From Nocardia ninae NBRC 108245 (lineage in GTDB: Bacteria; Actinomycetota; Actinomycetes; Mycobacteriales; Mycobacteriaceae), in NCBI RefSeq assembly GCF_007990755.1, contig NZ_BJXA01000030.1, positions 1-64,000 on the forward strand: 64,000 nucleotides of DNA, given 5' to 3'. Positions 20,930-30,106 of this stretch are shown here, piece by piece (the stretch's first letter is position 1; the number at the start of each line of letters is the position of its first letter). A program made the translations under genes and the position numbers. The notes under the pieces are model-generated. The model was not told the DNA's origin. It searched no databases and saw nothing but the letters and a program-made list of their open reading frames with translations.

Positions 20930-21263
20930 TGGCACGCCAAGTTGTTGTCACCCTTGTCGATGACTACGACGGCAAGTCGCCGCTGAAGAAACCGTCATCT
21001 TCGGACTGGACGGGGTGACCTACGAGATAGATCTGTCCGTCCTCAACGCCAGCACACTGCGCGGCATCTTCGAATACTGGACTCCTCACGCCCGCAAGGT
21101 TGGACGCGCACCGCGGGGCAAGAGCAGCAAGGCCCGGCCAGTAGCTACCCGTGAGGACTCAGCCGCCATCCGCGACTGGGCGACCAAGAACGGACACAAA
21201 GTGTCGGCACGAGGACGAATCTCCGCTGATATCACCGAGGCATACAACAAGGCGAACGCATAG
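20930..21263 (+). pseudogene. lsr2: lsr2, nucleoid-associated protein, split by a one-base frameshift
   Basis: Lsr2 is the actinobacterial H-NS analogue: it oligomerises through its N-terminus and silences AT-rich horizontally acquired DNA through its C-terminal RGR hook. The first 21 codons from the ATG at 20930 read as Lsr2 (MARQVVVTLVDDYDG), with a strong GGAGG eight bases before the start. Then the frame changes near 20978: the expected AEETVIFGLDGVTYEIDL continues in another frame to the stop at 21263, including DSAAIRDWATKNG and SARGRISADITEAY. Adding one base at about 20977-20979 restores a 111-residue Lsr2 of normal length. As given, translation stops at 21018. A sequencing error or a real mutation are both possible. 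An internal GTG at 21015 could start the C-terminal DNA-binding part alone. Confidence 0.88.
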
Positions 21264-21687
21264 CCCCAACCTTGGCGCTATGTACTGACCAGGTGCTGCC
21301 CTAACATGATCTCCTGTGTTCGGACGCCCGACGCGAGAACCTCAGGAGCGGCTGACGCCCACAAGACGGGCAGAGGTGGCAGTGCGAAGGCCTCGGTTTC
21401 GAGGCGCCGTGGGGGAAAGTAACTGTGCCATAGCCCGAGCGGCGGCGGAGCCCCTAGACTGTCCATCAGCCTGGATTCGGCTGCTGCTTTGGCGGGCCGC
21501 TACGTCGCCTGACGACCGCGGCTACGTAACACCTGGGAACGGGGACCGCGCGCGGTCACTTCGATCTCGGCGAGCGAGGTCCAGCCAACGAAGCGTTCAG
21601 TGGTCGCCCGCCCAACAAGCACGGAGGCATCCGATCTCACCGGGCAAGTTGCCGACGGCACCGGCGACTTCTGCGGCAGCTCATGAC
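21264..21687. other. About 420 bases without a supported gene
   Basis: This lies between the convergent ends of lsr2 and the EspG-like gene. It should hold their terminators, but I see no hairpin followed by a T-run. The plus-strand frame from 21316 runs antisense into the EspG-like gene and is not credible. Confidence 0.4.
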
Positions 21688-22452
21688 TCATGGGTGACCG
21701 ACTTCAGCTCTGTGGTGCAGTTCGTTGGCGATGGTGTCTGCGGAGGCTGGGGTTACGGTGGTGTCGTTGGCGTTGACATCGATCAGGTACCGTCCGGCGG
21801 CCGGGTGTCCGTTTCGGATGTCGATCCAGCTCAGGTAGGCGGCGGGGTGGTGGTGCCGTCGGTCGTGAAGGTAGCGTTCAATTTTCAGGTGGCCTTCGGC
21901 GGTCCGTGGTGCACGCAATAGGGTTCGGATGCGTTCTTCGATGGATTGTTGACCGTCGTCAGGGTGTCGGTATGAAGTGGATGGTTCTTGTCCGCGTACT
22001 CGTCGGGTGTATCCGATCATTTGTCCTGCTGCGCCGGGGGGCGCTGTGGGCATGGTGGCGGCGAGGTGCTTGCCGAGGTTGCGCCGTTGGGTAACGACCA
22101 GCTTGATGTTGCCGCCGAAATCTGCTGTCGAACCCGACTTTTGGAACAGGACCACGCCGAGGTCTCCGACTGCCCCGCCGACAGATCGAACCCGTTTGTG
22201 CGAGGTGAGGGATCGGCCGGTGCAGATGATCCGGAGGTCTGGGTTGGCGAGCACTCGTAGTGGGCCGGTGAGGTCGGCATCGGCGTAATGCGGGTATCGG
22301 GCGCTGATTTCGCCGATCAGGCGGGCGTAGTCGTCCTGGTTCGTGGCCGATTCGATGATGCTGATCGGGTCCGGATACTCGTCCAGTCCAGTTTCGGCCC
22401 ACACCCAGGCGAATTCGTCAGGTGTGAAGTCCCAGACCGTCCTCGTGTTCAC
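21688..22452 (-). CDS. EspG-like type VII secretion chaperone
   Basis: 254 residues, the usual EspG length. The opening TVWDFTPDEFAWVWAETGLDEYPDPI is characteristic of EspG, the cytosolic chaperone that binds the tip of PE-PPE pairs and keeps them soluble until they reach the ESX membrane complex. Its GTG or ATG region overlaps the stop of the PPE-like gene by four bases, so both are made together; I infer that the PPE-like protein is its client. No EccB/C/D/E genes are in the window, so it must work with an ESX system elsewhere. Confidence 0.82.
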   Translation of the reverse strand: MNTRTVWDFTPDEFAWVWAETGLDEYPDPISIIESATNQDDYARLIGEISARYPHYADADLTGPLRVLANPDLRIICTGRSLTSHKRVRSVGGAVGDLGVVLFQKSGSTADFGGNIKLVVTQRRNLGKHLAATMPTAPPGAAGQMIGYTRRVRGQEPSTSYRHPDDGQQSIEERIRTLLRAPRTAEGHLKIERYLHDRRHHHPAAYLSWIDIRNGHPAAGRYLIDVNANDTTVTPASADTIANELHHRAEVGHP

Positions 22453-24044
22453 CTGGTGGAGCGACCGGCTGAACCGCCGGGGTTGCTATCCAGGGGCCCG
22501 ACACCGGTGAATGTGACCGGCGGTGCCAATTGCGGATCATCCACCGGAGGCGCTGGGTCGGTGCTGGCCGAATTCACACCGGATCCCGGAGCGGGATTCG
22601 GCACCGCGTCTTCATGCCTCGACTCATTCATATTGAAGGCGACGTCGTGGTCTGGGACCAAGTCGGCGCCAATGGTGCCGCTCGGGCTTTCCAAACCTTC
22701 GGTCCAATCGGGCTGCACGCGTCGCAAGTAGTCGGGTGCCGAGTGTTCGGCTTCATCGTCCTGTCGGCGCGCTCCGGCTCCTGGGGCAATCGGCGCTCCC
22801 ATCTGCCGGGCAGGGGTGCCTACTCCGGGCCGTGCACCGGCACTCGGGGTCCCTGCGCCGACCGGGCTCGCGCCTGGTGTGCCGGGTCGGGAAGAACCGG
22901 GCCCGCCGGGCAAGGAACTCGGGGCGCCCAATCCGCCAGGTCCCGGCCCGCTAGGACTGCCCGGACTCGAGTTATACGGCCCAACTCCTGGACTGCCCGG
23001 ACTGGTTCCCGGGATTCCAGGGCTGGTTGTCGTGTTGGGGCTCAGTCCCGCAGGAGTAGTACTGGCCGGATTGGTGGATGCGTTGTTCGTGTCCGGAACC
23101 AACCCTGTGGGGAGTCCGAGACCTGCCGGATTGGTTGCCGGCACATTGGGGTCAGCCGAAGGGGCCGCGCCGGTGAGGCTTTGGGTCGGCGACTCCGGGT
23201 CGGCATCCGGAGGATCCCCGCCCACGTTGCTGGGTCCGTTGGCTCCAGTGTCGGCGCTGGGGCTGATGTTCGGGGCGTCGGTACCCGCGATCTGCGGCAC
23301 GGTTGTGTAGGCGGGAACACCGGTCCCCGCAGGTGGAAAGGTCGGCGTATAGGCGCTGTTGAGTGCGCGGATAGCTGCTTGACGTGCTTGTTCGCGGGCG
23401 GTACGGACTTGTTCGTCGAACTCGGGGTTTATCAGGCCGGGCAGGATCGACTCAACGGGACTGTCAGGATCGGGAGCCACAACGACCGACGTCGGCGGTG
23501 GTTGGACTGCCGTGCGCACGGCTTCGGCCGACCATGCCAGAGCATCCATGCGGTTGGCGACCGAATCGAAGACACGGCCGATCTGGTTGGCTGCCTGAGA
23601 GAATCGCTGAGACGCGGCCTGTGCCGCCTCGCCGCTGGCGCCCTGCCAGCCCCCATCGCCGAAGATCCGGTTCATACCCATCAGATTGAAGGTCGATAGG
23701 TTGACCAGCTCGGAGTAGCTGTCGAACCAGGTTCGTTGCAGCGTCCGTAGCCCGGCAGCGTCCATGCCGCCCGGTCCGTGCACCGCTTGGTACATGGCCT
23801 CGTGCGTCATGCCTTCGAAGTGTTCGATCGTGTTGACGAAATCGGGGTCAGTCCCGGCGCCGAGATCATTGAGTTCGGAATCGCCCCGGCTGCCCCGGCC
23901 TTGGGCTTCTCCGGCTTTGGTCTGTGCGTTCACAGTCTGTTGCAGGGCCGCGGGATCCATCGCGCCGGGGATCGGCAGCGGAATAGGAACCACTATCCCT
24001 GGTAGTGGGGTCGGATTCGCTATTGGTTCGTCCTGCCCACCCAT
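22449..24044 (-). CDS. PPE-like type VII secretion substrate with Pro/Gly-rich C-terminus
   Basis: 531 residues from the ATG at 24044, chosen because AAGGGGG lies six bases upstream. Residues about 70-200 form a helical PPE/WXG-like domain with the turn motif GGWQGASGEAA (WxG type). The remaining half is low-complexity, rich in Pro, Gly, Thr, Asn and Ser (repeats such as PGSPGVGP), typical of secreted or cell-surface PPE and EspB-like proteins. It is coupled to the EspG-like gene and divergent from the effector-like operon starting at 24327. A classical PE partner is missing; one of the small proteins nearby may serve. Confidence 0.72.
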   Translation of the reverse strand: MGGQDEPIANPTPLPGIVVPIPLPIPGAMDPAALQQTVNAQTKAGEAQGRGSRGDSELNDLGAGTDPDFVNTIEHFEGMTHEAMYQAVHGPGGMDAAGLRTLQRTWFDSYSELVNLSTFNLMGMNRIFGDGGWQGASGEAAQAASQRFSQAANQIGRVFDSVANRMDALAWSAEAVRTAVQPPPTSVVVAPDPDSPVESILPGLINPEFDEQVRTAREQARQAAIRALNSAYTPTFPPAGTGVPAYTTVPQIAGTDAPNISPSADTGANGPSNVGGDPPDADPESPTQSLTGAAPSADPNVPATNPAGLGLPTGLVPDTNNASTNPASTTPAGLSPNTTTSPGIPGTSPGSPGVGPYNSSPGSPSGPGPGGLGAPSSLPGGPGSSRPGTPGASPVGAGTPSAGARPGVGTPARQMGAPIAPGAGARRQDDEAEHSAPDYLRRVQPDWTEGLESPSGTIGADLVPDHDVAFNMNESRHEDAVPNPAPGSGVNSASTDPAPPVDDPQLAPPVTFTGVGPLDSNPGGSAGRSTR

Positions 24045-24326
24045 GTCGCGCCCCCTTGTATCGCAAACAGAGTTTCCTCGCACGGGGAGATTAGCACGTC
24101 ACGCAGTATCGCTCGCCGAGCCTGCAACAACCTCGAGTGTGCTTGGCCCCCAACGTAGATGGGCATCTCAGTAGGCTGAATCAAGGCTGCTCGGCCAGCC
24201 CGCTGACGGCACTCCAGCGCAACTATCTTGGGCATCGAACTTGTCATAGCGAGCGGCGTGGTCACCCGATGGCACGGGATAGGATCCTTGGCGGAGTGGA
24301 ATCTTCAACCGAGAAGGGGGCGGTGC

Positions 24327-24635
24327 ATGCTGAAGGCCGATATCGACCAGCTGAACAAACTCGCGTCGGTACTCGACGGCGTCGGCAAGGATGTCGACGA
24401 CATCGACGTGCGCACAGGGGCAGGATTGCTCGCTGATGCCTTGCCCGGATGCGAGATTTCGCAAGCATGCACCCAGGCGGGTGAGTTCGTGGAGGGTGCC
24501 TACCTTCGGGTGGCCGCCCGGATGCGCCAAGTGGCGGCTATCACCACAGACTGCGCCCAGAAATTCAATACCACCGACGCCGAGTTCGCTCGTCGAATGA
24601 ACGAGATCGACGTGACCCCAGTCGGGAGACGTTGA
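24327..24635 (+). CDS. Small ESX-type (EspC/WXG100-like) protein
   Basis: 102 residues, predicted all-helical, starting MLKADIDQLNKLASVLDGVG. Size and pattern resemble the ESX-associated small proteins encoded in front of large WXG-domain proteins, such as the Rv0025-Rv0026 pair. The ATG at 24327 has a purine-rich GGGGGCGG upstream. It overlaps the next gene by TGATG. I infer that it is the secretion partner of the 763-residue protein downstream. The opposite-facing PPE-like gene starts 282 bases away, so the intergenic stretch is a divergent promoter region. Confidence 0.7.
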   Translation: MLKADIDQLNKLASVLDGVGKDVDDIDVRTGAGLLADALPGCEISQACTQAGEFVEGAYLRVAARMRQVAAITTDCAQKFNTTDAEFARRMNEIDVTPVGRR

Positions 24636-26926
24636 TGCCTACCCGCTCCCAAGTCGAGAAATGGAACATCAGCGCACTGGAGAGCTGGGCGACGACAGTC
24701 GCCGCGAAGAACAGTGATTGCCTGGCATACCTTGACAAGGCGAAGACACACTTCTCCGATGTGCACGCGGACTGGTCGGGCGCGGCCTACAACGCCGCCT
24801 ACGATCGAGTGCTCGAAGACCACGACCAGGGTCGTAAGCTGACCGTCGAGGTCGGCGATCTGGCCACAATATTGACCGGCGCCGTCTCCACGCTCACCTC
24901 GTACCGAAATGCGTTGCTCGCCAAGGTGACCGACGCCGAGCAAGCCGCCCTCACAGTGGCCGACGACTGGCGGGTCTCTGGTGAATCCGAGGAAACAGTC
25001 AATGCCCATCAGGGCCTGATCAACAGCGCGTACTTCGAACTCAACAACGCAGTCTCCGACGCCGCCCGCAAAATCAGCGAACAAGCTGACATCGTCCGCT
25101 CCGCAGGAGATCTCCTCGGCTCTGGCCTGGATGTGTCCGCCGCCGAGGACGAGACCGGCCGCCTCGGGCAACAAGACGGCAAGGCACTCGCCGATTGGGC
25201 CAACACCCCGTCCGTCGAGCGCGACCCCGCCGTTCTCGACAGCATCGCCAGCCAGCTACCGGGACACCCGCTGACCGACGCCGAGCTCCAGATCCTTGCC
25301 AACGGCGGCGAAGTCGACACCCTGCCCCAGGCCGTGCAGGACTACTACCGCGACTTCTACAATTCCGCGGGCAAGGAAGGCGTCCTCGCACTGAGCGAGC
25401 ACCTCAAGACTCAGGAAGAAGCGGGCAACACCGTCGCCGCATCACAGCGCGACTCCCTGGCCAACGGGCTCGCACTGATCAGCAACGAAGACGTCGGCAC
25501 CGGCCGCACCCCCGATGGCAAACTCACCGGCAACGGCAGCTACCAGAACGTGCCCACCGACATACGGGAACTCATCGAAGCCCGCCGCACGGATCCGAAC
25601 CCGATCAATGCCAACACCACACCCGGTGGGCCGACTGTCGCGCTGCAACAGCAATGGAAAGACACCAACGCGCTAGCTGACCTCATGGGTCAAACCAATC
25701 CGGGCTATGAGCCAGGAACCGAACTCGGCACCCAGCTATACCTGAAGTCCTCGGACATGGTCCAAGACCAATTCAACCCGCCCGGCCGCGACGACGCCGC
25801 AGGCACCTTCGCCCAATTCGCCGGGCGCAACGACGATTCCGCCCACCAGATCTGGTCCGGCCAAGGCATGCCCGACGACTACGACGAGAAGGAGACAGTC
25901 CGTTCACTGACCGGCCACGACTGGTCCGAGTCCGACAACGGCCGCGGCGCAGCGACTCTCATCGACCGCATCACCGAAGAATCACAGCTTCCGGCCGATG
26001 ACCCGCGCGGCATGCGAGGACGGGAAGCACTGGCCGGACTCGGACAGATGCTCGCTCCCGACGATGATGACGACAAGGTCTGGGAGCAGCAAAAGCAGAG
26101 TTTCCACGACAACCCCGAGCTAGCGACTTCGGTGAGCAAGGCCCTCTCCGCCAATCTCGACGCCATAAGCACACCCGGCTATCAGGCCGGTTACCCCGCA
26201 AACATCATCCACTCCGACGGGCGAGTGGAGTTCCACGCCGAAGAAGCCAATCGACTGCTCCAGCTCGGTTCTTATTCCGAGGATGGGCGAGTTAACCTCA
26301 CCGCCGCCGCCGAACAACACCGCCTCGCCGAACTCACAAGAGTAATGCAGGCAAATCCGCCCAGCGAGGTTCCAGAAGCCCTCGCTCTCAGCGACGCCGG
26401 CACCCTGTCCGGACGCGTCGACAACGCGATCTGGGATGCATTGGTCCATGACGATCAGCTGAACGGCGACGAGGCCACCAACAAAGCCGATGCCCTGTAT
26501 CAAGCGAAAATGATGGGCGCAACGATCGCCGGCCAACTAGCCGACGAAGCGGTCGGCAAGATCCCTGGCGCCGATACCGCCACCGGAATCACTGGCATCG
26601 AGGTCGGCGACGGAGTGGAAAGCAAACTACAAGAATGGCTCGGCAAACCCGAGTACGAGTACCTGGAACGCCCCAGCGAAGCGGTACTCAAAGCCCAGAC
26701 GGCCGAGCACGTGCACCAGTCCATTCTCAACGCCGCCTACGCGGCCGGAGAGCTACCACCGGAATTGCAGACCGGCAGTGGGCCAATCAACGCTGCTGAA
26801 CTGAGAGAGAAGGAGTCGACAAAACTGGTGTTTACCAACTTCCTGACGACGCACGGCCTAAGTCAATACGTCGCCGACTACAACCAGTCGTACGCGATCG
26901 ACCTCGGACGACAAGGCGGTTCCTGA
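24635..26926 (+). CDS. Large WXG-like domain protein, probable type VII secretion effector or surface protein
   Basis: 763 residues from the ATG at 24635. The first 120 or so residues are helical with VHADWSGAAYNAAYDR, a WxG-type turn, as in WXG100/LXG secretion domains. The middle and C-terminal parts are acidic, hydrophilic and rich in Asp/Ala, without signal peptide or membrane helix; similar mycobacterial and nocardial proteins carry the loose annotation 'TPR repeat region'. No enzymatic motif is visible. It sits between its presumed partner and a lipoprotein in one coupled operon. A polymorphic toxin is possible, but no cognate immunity gene is obvious unless the lipoprotein plays that part. 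Confidence 0.65.
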   Translation: MPTRSQVEKWNISALESWATTVAAKNSDCLAYLDKAKTHFSDVHADWSGAAYNAAYDRVLEDHDQGRKLTVEVGDLATILTGAVSTLTSYRNALLAKVTDAEQAALTVADDWRVSGESEETVNAHQGLINSAYFELNNAVSDAARKISEQADIVRSAGDLLGSGLDVSAAEDETGRLGQQDGKALADWANTPSVERDPAVLDSIASQLPGHPLTDAELQILANGGEVDTLPQAVQDYYRDFYNSAGKEGVLALSEHLKTQEEAGNTVAASQRDSLANGLALISNEDVGTGRTPDGKLTGNGSYQNVPTDIRELIEARRTDPNPINANTTPGGPTVALQQQWKDTNALADLMGQTNPGYEPGTELGTQLYLKSSDMVQDQFNPPGRDDAAGTFAQFAGRNDDSAHQIWSGQGMPDDYDEKETVRSLTGHDWSESDNGRGAATLIDRITEESQLPADDPRGMRGREALAGLGQMLAPDDDDDKVWEQQKQSFHDNPELATSVSKALSANLDAISTPGYQAGYPANIIHSDGRVEFHAEEANRLLQLGSYSEDGRVNLTAAAEQHRLAELTRVMQANPPSEVPEALALSDAGTLSGRVDNAIWDALVHDDQLNGDEATNKADALYQAKMMGATIAGQLADEAVGKIPGADTATGITGIEVGDGVESKLQEWLGKPEYEYLERPSEAVLKAQTAEHVHQSILNAAYAAGELPPELQTGSGPINAAELREKESTKLVFTNFLTTHGLSQYVADYNQSYAIDLGRQGGS

Positions 26927-27630
26927 TGCGCGCCCCAAGAATGACTGTTTTTAGTGCTTTCGTTTTGGCCGCGAGCCTCACCGCATGCAATGGGCCCACT
27001 GCCGATAACCCCACCCAGCCCCCCACCACGACCTTGGCGTTCCCATACCCCCCGAAGCAGTACTACACGGAGGTAGCGGTGCCGTTGGAGGAACCGCTAC
27101 TGTCGGCCGCCAATTTCGCACTTGAGATGCTAGTCGACGATGAACGCGTATACGACCCCAGAGAGGCAGCGAGCATTCGCCCTGCCTTCTTGAGCAAAGC
27201 AGATCCCGATGGGTACACCCGCGCAAACGCCAACCCGTATCAGCCGTCTGATTTCGTTGACGACACCGGCGGTGAGACCCTGCGGGCCATCGATGTTCAA
27301 GAATTGTCCGACGGCCTTGTCGAGGTTTCGATTTGCATTTTCGACTCACCCGGCGTCTACACGCTGAAGAAGGGAGGTAACGTCCAGGGCCCGGATTCAC
27401 CCCAGAATCCCTACGGTCTCCGTCGCACGCAAGTGAGGTGGACGAATCAACCCGCTGCTGATGGGTCCATACCAGCCAGTTCTCGATGGTTGTGGGTGCA
27501 CAATGGATTAGATCTGCACATGAATTATCGGACTATGGAGTCGGCATGTCAGCCATTCAAGCCGGACCCCTTCATCCAGAAGATGCCGGACCCGACAACA
27601 CCAATACCCGCGCCCACGCCTACGCGCTGA
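26926..27630 (+). CDS. Putative lipoprotein of the type VII locus
   Basis: 234 residues. A signal peptide ends in the lipobox LTAC at about residues 18-21, so the protein should be lipid-anchored outside the membrane. Two further Cys lie in the mature part. The C-terminus is Pro-rich (PTTPIPAPTPTR). No domain recognised. The ATG overlaps the stop of the 763-residue protein (TGATG), so the two are coupled; an anchor or an immunity-like partner of that protein is a reasonable guess. Confidence 0.72.
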   Translation: MRAPRMTVFSAFVLAASLTACNGPTADNPTQPPTTTLAFPYPPKQYYTEVAVPLEEPLLSAANFALEMLVDDERVYDPREAASIRPAFLSKADPDGYTRANANPYQPSDFVDDTGGETLRAIDVQELSDGLVEVSICIFDSPGVYTLKKGGNVQGPDSPQNPYGLRRTQVRWTNQPAADGSIPASSRWLWVHNGLDLHMNYRTMESACQPFKPDPFIQKMPDPTTPIPAPTPTR

Positions 27631-27685
27631 TTACTGAGAAAACCATGCCCTCAGCGGAGCGCAGCTCAACGCCGCAAAACATGTA

Positions 27686-28282
27686 TCAGCGACCGCCAAG
27701 AGCTGACTCTATAGTCTCAGATACTTCGTTGATGCGGTCGCACGGTCGCTCAGTTGTAAATGCGGCGTTGGTGCTGGTTCGCAAGCTGACAACGCCATCA
27801 GGCGCTTGCATTGCCACATAACAAGTATCTGATTTGCGGTATGTTATGGCAGTACGACTGCCGACCTTTATCTCAGTGGCGCCGCCGCCCTCTCGTCGGC
27901 GGAACTCATCGAGAGTGATATTCGTCGACCAGACCGCCATAGAACGCACTGCTAGATTCTGCCCGCGAACGTCTTCCTTATGATCGAATTCGCAGCCAAT
28001 AAAAGAGTAGTTATCGGAAATGAAATCGTTGCGTTCGCGTGTGGTCGGATCAAATCCTGCTCGCGCGATGGTTGCATCGTCGATCTCTACGCAAGGGTCG
28101 AATTTGATCCTGTCGCGCCCTTGGTTGTATTGGGGTGGCACCGGTGACACGGAGACAGCCAGGCTCGGCCGTGTTGTCATGGTTTCTGTGGTGAATGTGC
28201 CGTTCCCTGCCCCGTCCTTGCCGCACCCGCCGAGAACCAGCACTACAGCAGTGACCGCCACAGTTGTATGGATTTTGTTCAT
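27686..28282 (-). CDS. DUF3558-type lipoprotein
   Basis: 198 residues, with signal peptide and lipobox LGGC. The mature part has the DUF3558 pattern: IKFDPCVEIDD, then AGFDP, a CEF segment, a late SDTCYVAM and a C-terminal PCDRINEV, giving conserved Cys pairs likely to form disulfides. DUF3558 lipoproteins are common in Nocardia and mycobacteria (LprB/LprC type) and often lie next to small ESX-like genes; function is unknown. It is translated from an ATG overlapping the stop of the upstream small gene by four bases. Confidence 0.82.
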   Translation of the reverse strand: MNKIHTTVAVTAVVLVLGGCGKDGAGNGTFTTETMTTRPSLAVSVSPVPPQYNQGRDRIKFDPCVEIDDATIARAGFDPTTRERNDFISDNYSFIGCEFDHKEDVRGQNLAVRSMAVWSTNITLDEFRRREGGGATEIKVGSRTAITYRKSDTCYVAMQAPDGVVSLRTSTNAAFTTERPCDRINEVSETIESALGGR

Positions 28283-28671
28283 GCTTTAGGGCTGCCCGGC
28301 TCTGCGGCTTCGGCAACGAACCGTAGCGTATCGGCGTTCCTTTGGTCAGCCTCGGAAATTAGGTTTCCTGCGCGTAGATACGCCTCCTGTAGGCGCATGG
28401 CACCCTCAATAAGCTGGTTGATGGCGTTTATGCCGTCTGCGGCCTTGTTGCAGAAACCTCGCTGCAGCTCAAGTCCGGACTCGAACCCGCCAAATCCGGT
28501 CTGAAACACCGCGTCACGCATTCTGTCTCGAATCTGGTAGAGCCCGGCGATCATCCGGTCGTAAAGCCCTACGGCTTCAGTGACAGCTGCCGGATCGAAC
28601 TCGATGGTCCCGGCCTCCGCAGCAGCATTGAACGCCGCAATCTCCGCCTGGCCGTAGTCGACATCTGCCAT
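28279..28671 (-). CDS. Small helical ESX-like protein
   Basis: 130 residues, helical, without Cys-rich or membrane parts except one Cys. Residues about 20-120 resemble the EspC/PE-like helical proteins that precede DUF3558 lipoproteins in nocardiae; the FQTGFGGFESG stretch could be the turn between the helices. It is the first gene of a two-gene unit with the lipoprotein. No signal peptide, consistent with type VII export, but that is inference from context. Confidence 0.6.
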   Translation of the reverse strand: MADVDYGQAEIAAFNAAAEAGTIEFDPAAVTEAVGLYDRMIAGLYQIRDRMRDAVFQTGFGGFESGLELQRGFCNKAADGINAINQLIEGAMRLQEAYLRAGNLISEADQRNADTLRFVAEAAEPGSPKA

Positions 28672-28868
28672 CGCCTCAACCCCCTAGTCGTGTACCCGTT
28701 GTGCGAGAATATCAGCTTCGTATCATCCGATCCTTGATGCGCCGAAGTCTTCTGGGCTGTCGATGCGCCGCGCCGCCGCCATGCCCGCTGCGACGTTCTC
28801 GACGGACATGCCGAGACCAGAGGCCCCACCGGAATACAGCCGCGGCAGCCGCCTCTGCCGCTGGTATC

Positions 28869-29373
28869 TCACCCGCTCGGCCGCTGGCCCGCCCCCTCTC
28901 CATCTAAGGGGAATGAGAAGTCGGGCAGTCGACGGGCTCCAGCAGCAACTTCGAAAGCGAGATCACCGTAGGCGAATGCGAGCTGGGTGAGGCGGTGCTG
29001 GGCGTAGACGAGCCGCAGTGTCGGGGCGTTCGGCCCGGAGATGGGACGTGCGTCGACCGAGAACTGGGCGAGGCGATCGATGACCATGCCGACGGTCTCG
29101 GTGTGCAGGTACGCAGCGCCAGAGGCCGAGGGCTTCTCGGCATTCACCCAGCCGTCGATACGGCTGACTAGCCGAGCGCGCTCGTGATCGATTGCGTGGA
29201 AGTCGGCGGTTAGGTCCAGGCGCGCTTCGTGCAAGCTGGCAAGTTCGTAGGCGGCTTGCAGAACGAGGTGCGGGATTGCCACGGTTCCTGCGCATGCTTG
29301 CAAGACCATATCCTTGGATGGCAGCGCTACCCTCATGACCGCCTCGCCGTCTGCACCGTCGTGATCATTCACG
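28869..29373 (-). CDS. DUF4254 protein (first copy)
   Basis: 167 residues from the GTG at 29373, which overlaps the TGA of the upstream gene as GTGA; the frame stays open upstream but only as antisense sequence. The DUF4254 pattern is clear: LHEARLDLTADFHAIDHERARLVSRIDGW, then LHTETVGMVIDRLAQ, and RLTQLAFAYGDLAFEVAAGARRLP near the end. The His, Asp and Arg in the first motif are the most conserved positions. Function is unknown for the family. It closes the coupled cassette starting at 33738. Confidence 0.8.
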
Positions 29374-30106
29374 TGAATTCCATTCTCCTGTCGGTAAATA
29401 AAGCAGACAGCACGGCCATGAGGATGTCTGGCTTGTCGGGCGACCGATGAGTGCTCGCGGCAGTGGTGAGCGGCAGGTCGCAGACCGTAGATGGAACCGT
29501 GTAGTGGACGAAGGCCGACGACTGCGGTTCTGAACATTCGGAGTACCTCAATTTCGGCAAATTTGTTGCACGGCAATGGATGTCAGGAAGATTTGGATCA
29601 CAGGGACCGTCGCGACGACGGGGGCCGCGCACACCGTCGGCGACTTCGTCGCGCAAGGCGTCGTTTCCGTTGATCACACCGGAGTCCGCAGCCATGGCAC
29701 TGTGTACCCGCAATCGCATCGACCGGAAGACTCGATAGCCGCAGCCACCGTCAGTGACTTCGGCGCCCGCAGGAGCCGAACTGTTTGCAGGGCAATCAGA
29801 TTCCGCCTCTGGACAGGTGGCATCCCACGCCTCTATCGACAGCACCGTCGCGGTGCTCCACCGCTCGCGATCAGCGGCTACTCTGGCCCAGCTGACCATC
29901 TGCCCGATCATGTGCACTGTGGCGTCCCCGACCAAGTCCGTCCAATCGTCGAGTCCCCACACAGCAGCGAACTCGGCGGCGAAATCCCGCGTTTCGTGGA
30001 CGATGTTCCGGGTGGACCACGTCAGCGATACCGTGCGCTCTGTACAAGGCGGCGACCCGTTGATGTCGTCGACCGAGGTCATCGGGCCCATCTCTGTGCC
30101 GGTCAT
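29369..30106 (-). CDS. Degenerate HATPase-like (anti-sigma-factor kinase type) protein
   Basis: 245 residues. The N-terminal half follows the RsbW-like GHKL layout: RDFAAEFAAVWGLDDWTDLVGDATVHMIGQM in place of the N-box helix, then VLSIEAWDATCP for the VEVWD strand and a Gly-rich GGCGY that may be the ATP lid. The usual Asn of the N-box (ELVTNA) is not there, so ATP binding is doubtful. The C-terminal 100 residues match nothing. Start overlaps the nucleoside hydrolase stop (ATGA), end overlaps the DUF4254 start. It may be a partly decayed gene, like the hydrolase before it. Confidence 0.5.
   Translation of the reverse strand: MTGTEMGPMTSVDDINGSPPCTERTVSLTWSTRNIVHETRDFAAEFAAVWGLDDWTDLVGDATVHMIGQMVSWARVAADRERWSTATVLSIEAWDATCPEAESDCPANSSAPAGAEVTDGGCGYRVFRSMRLRVHSAMAADSGVINGNDALRDEVADGVRGPRRRDGPCDPNLPDIHCRATNLPKLRYSECSEPQSSAFVHYTVPSTVCDLPLTTAASTHRSPDKPDILMAVLSALFTDRRMEFT

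Noticed and set aside
22530-23699. 389-codon plus-strand frame
   Set aside because: Antisense to the Pro/Gly-rich PPE-like gene; Arg/Gly-rich low-complexity translation without ribosome-binding site.
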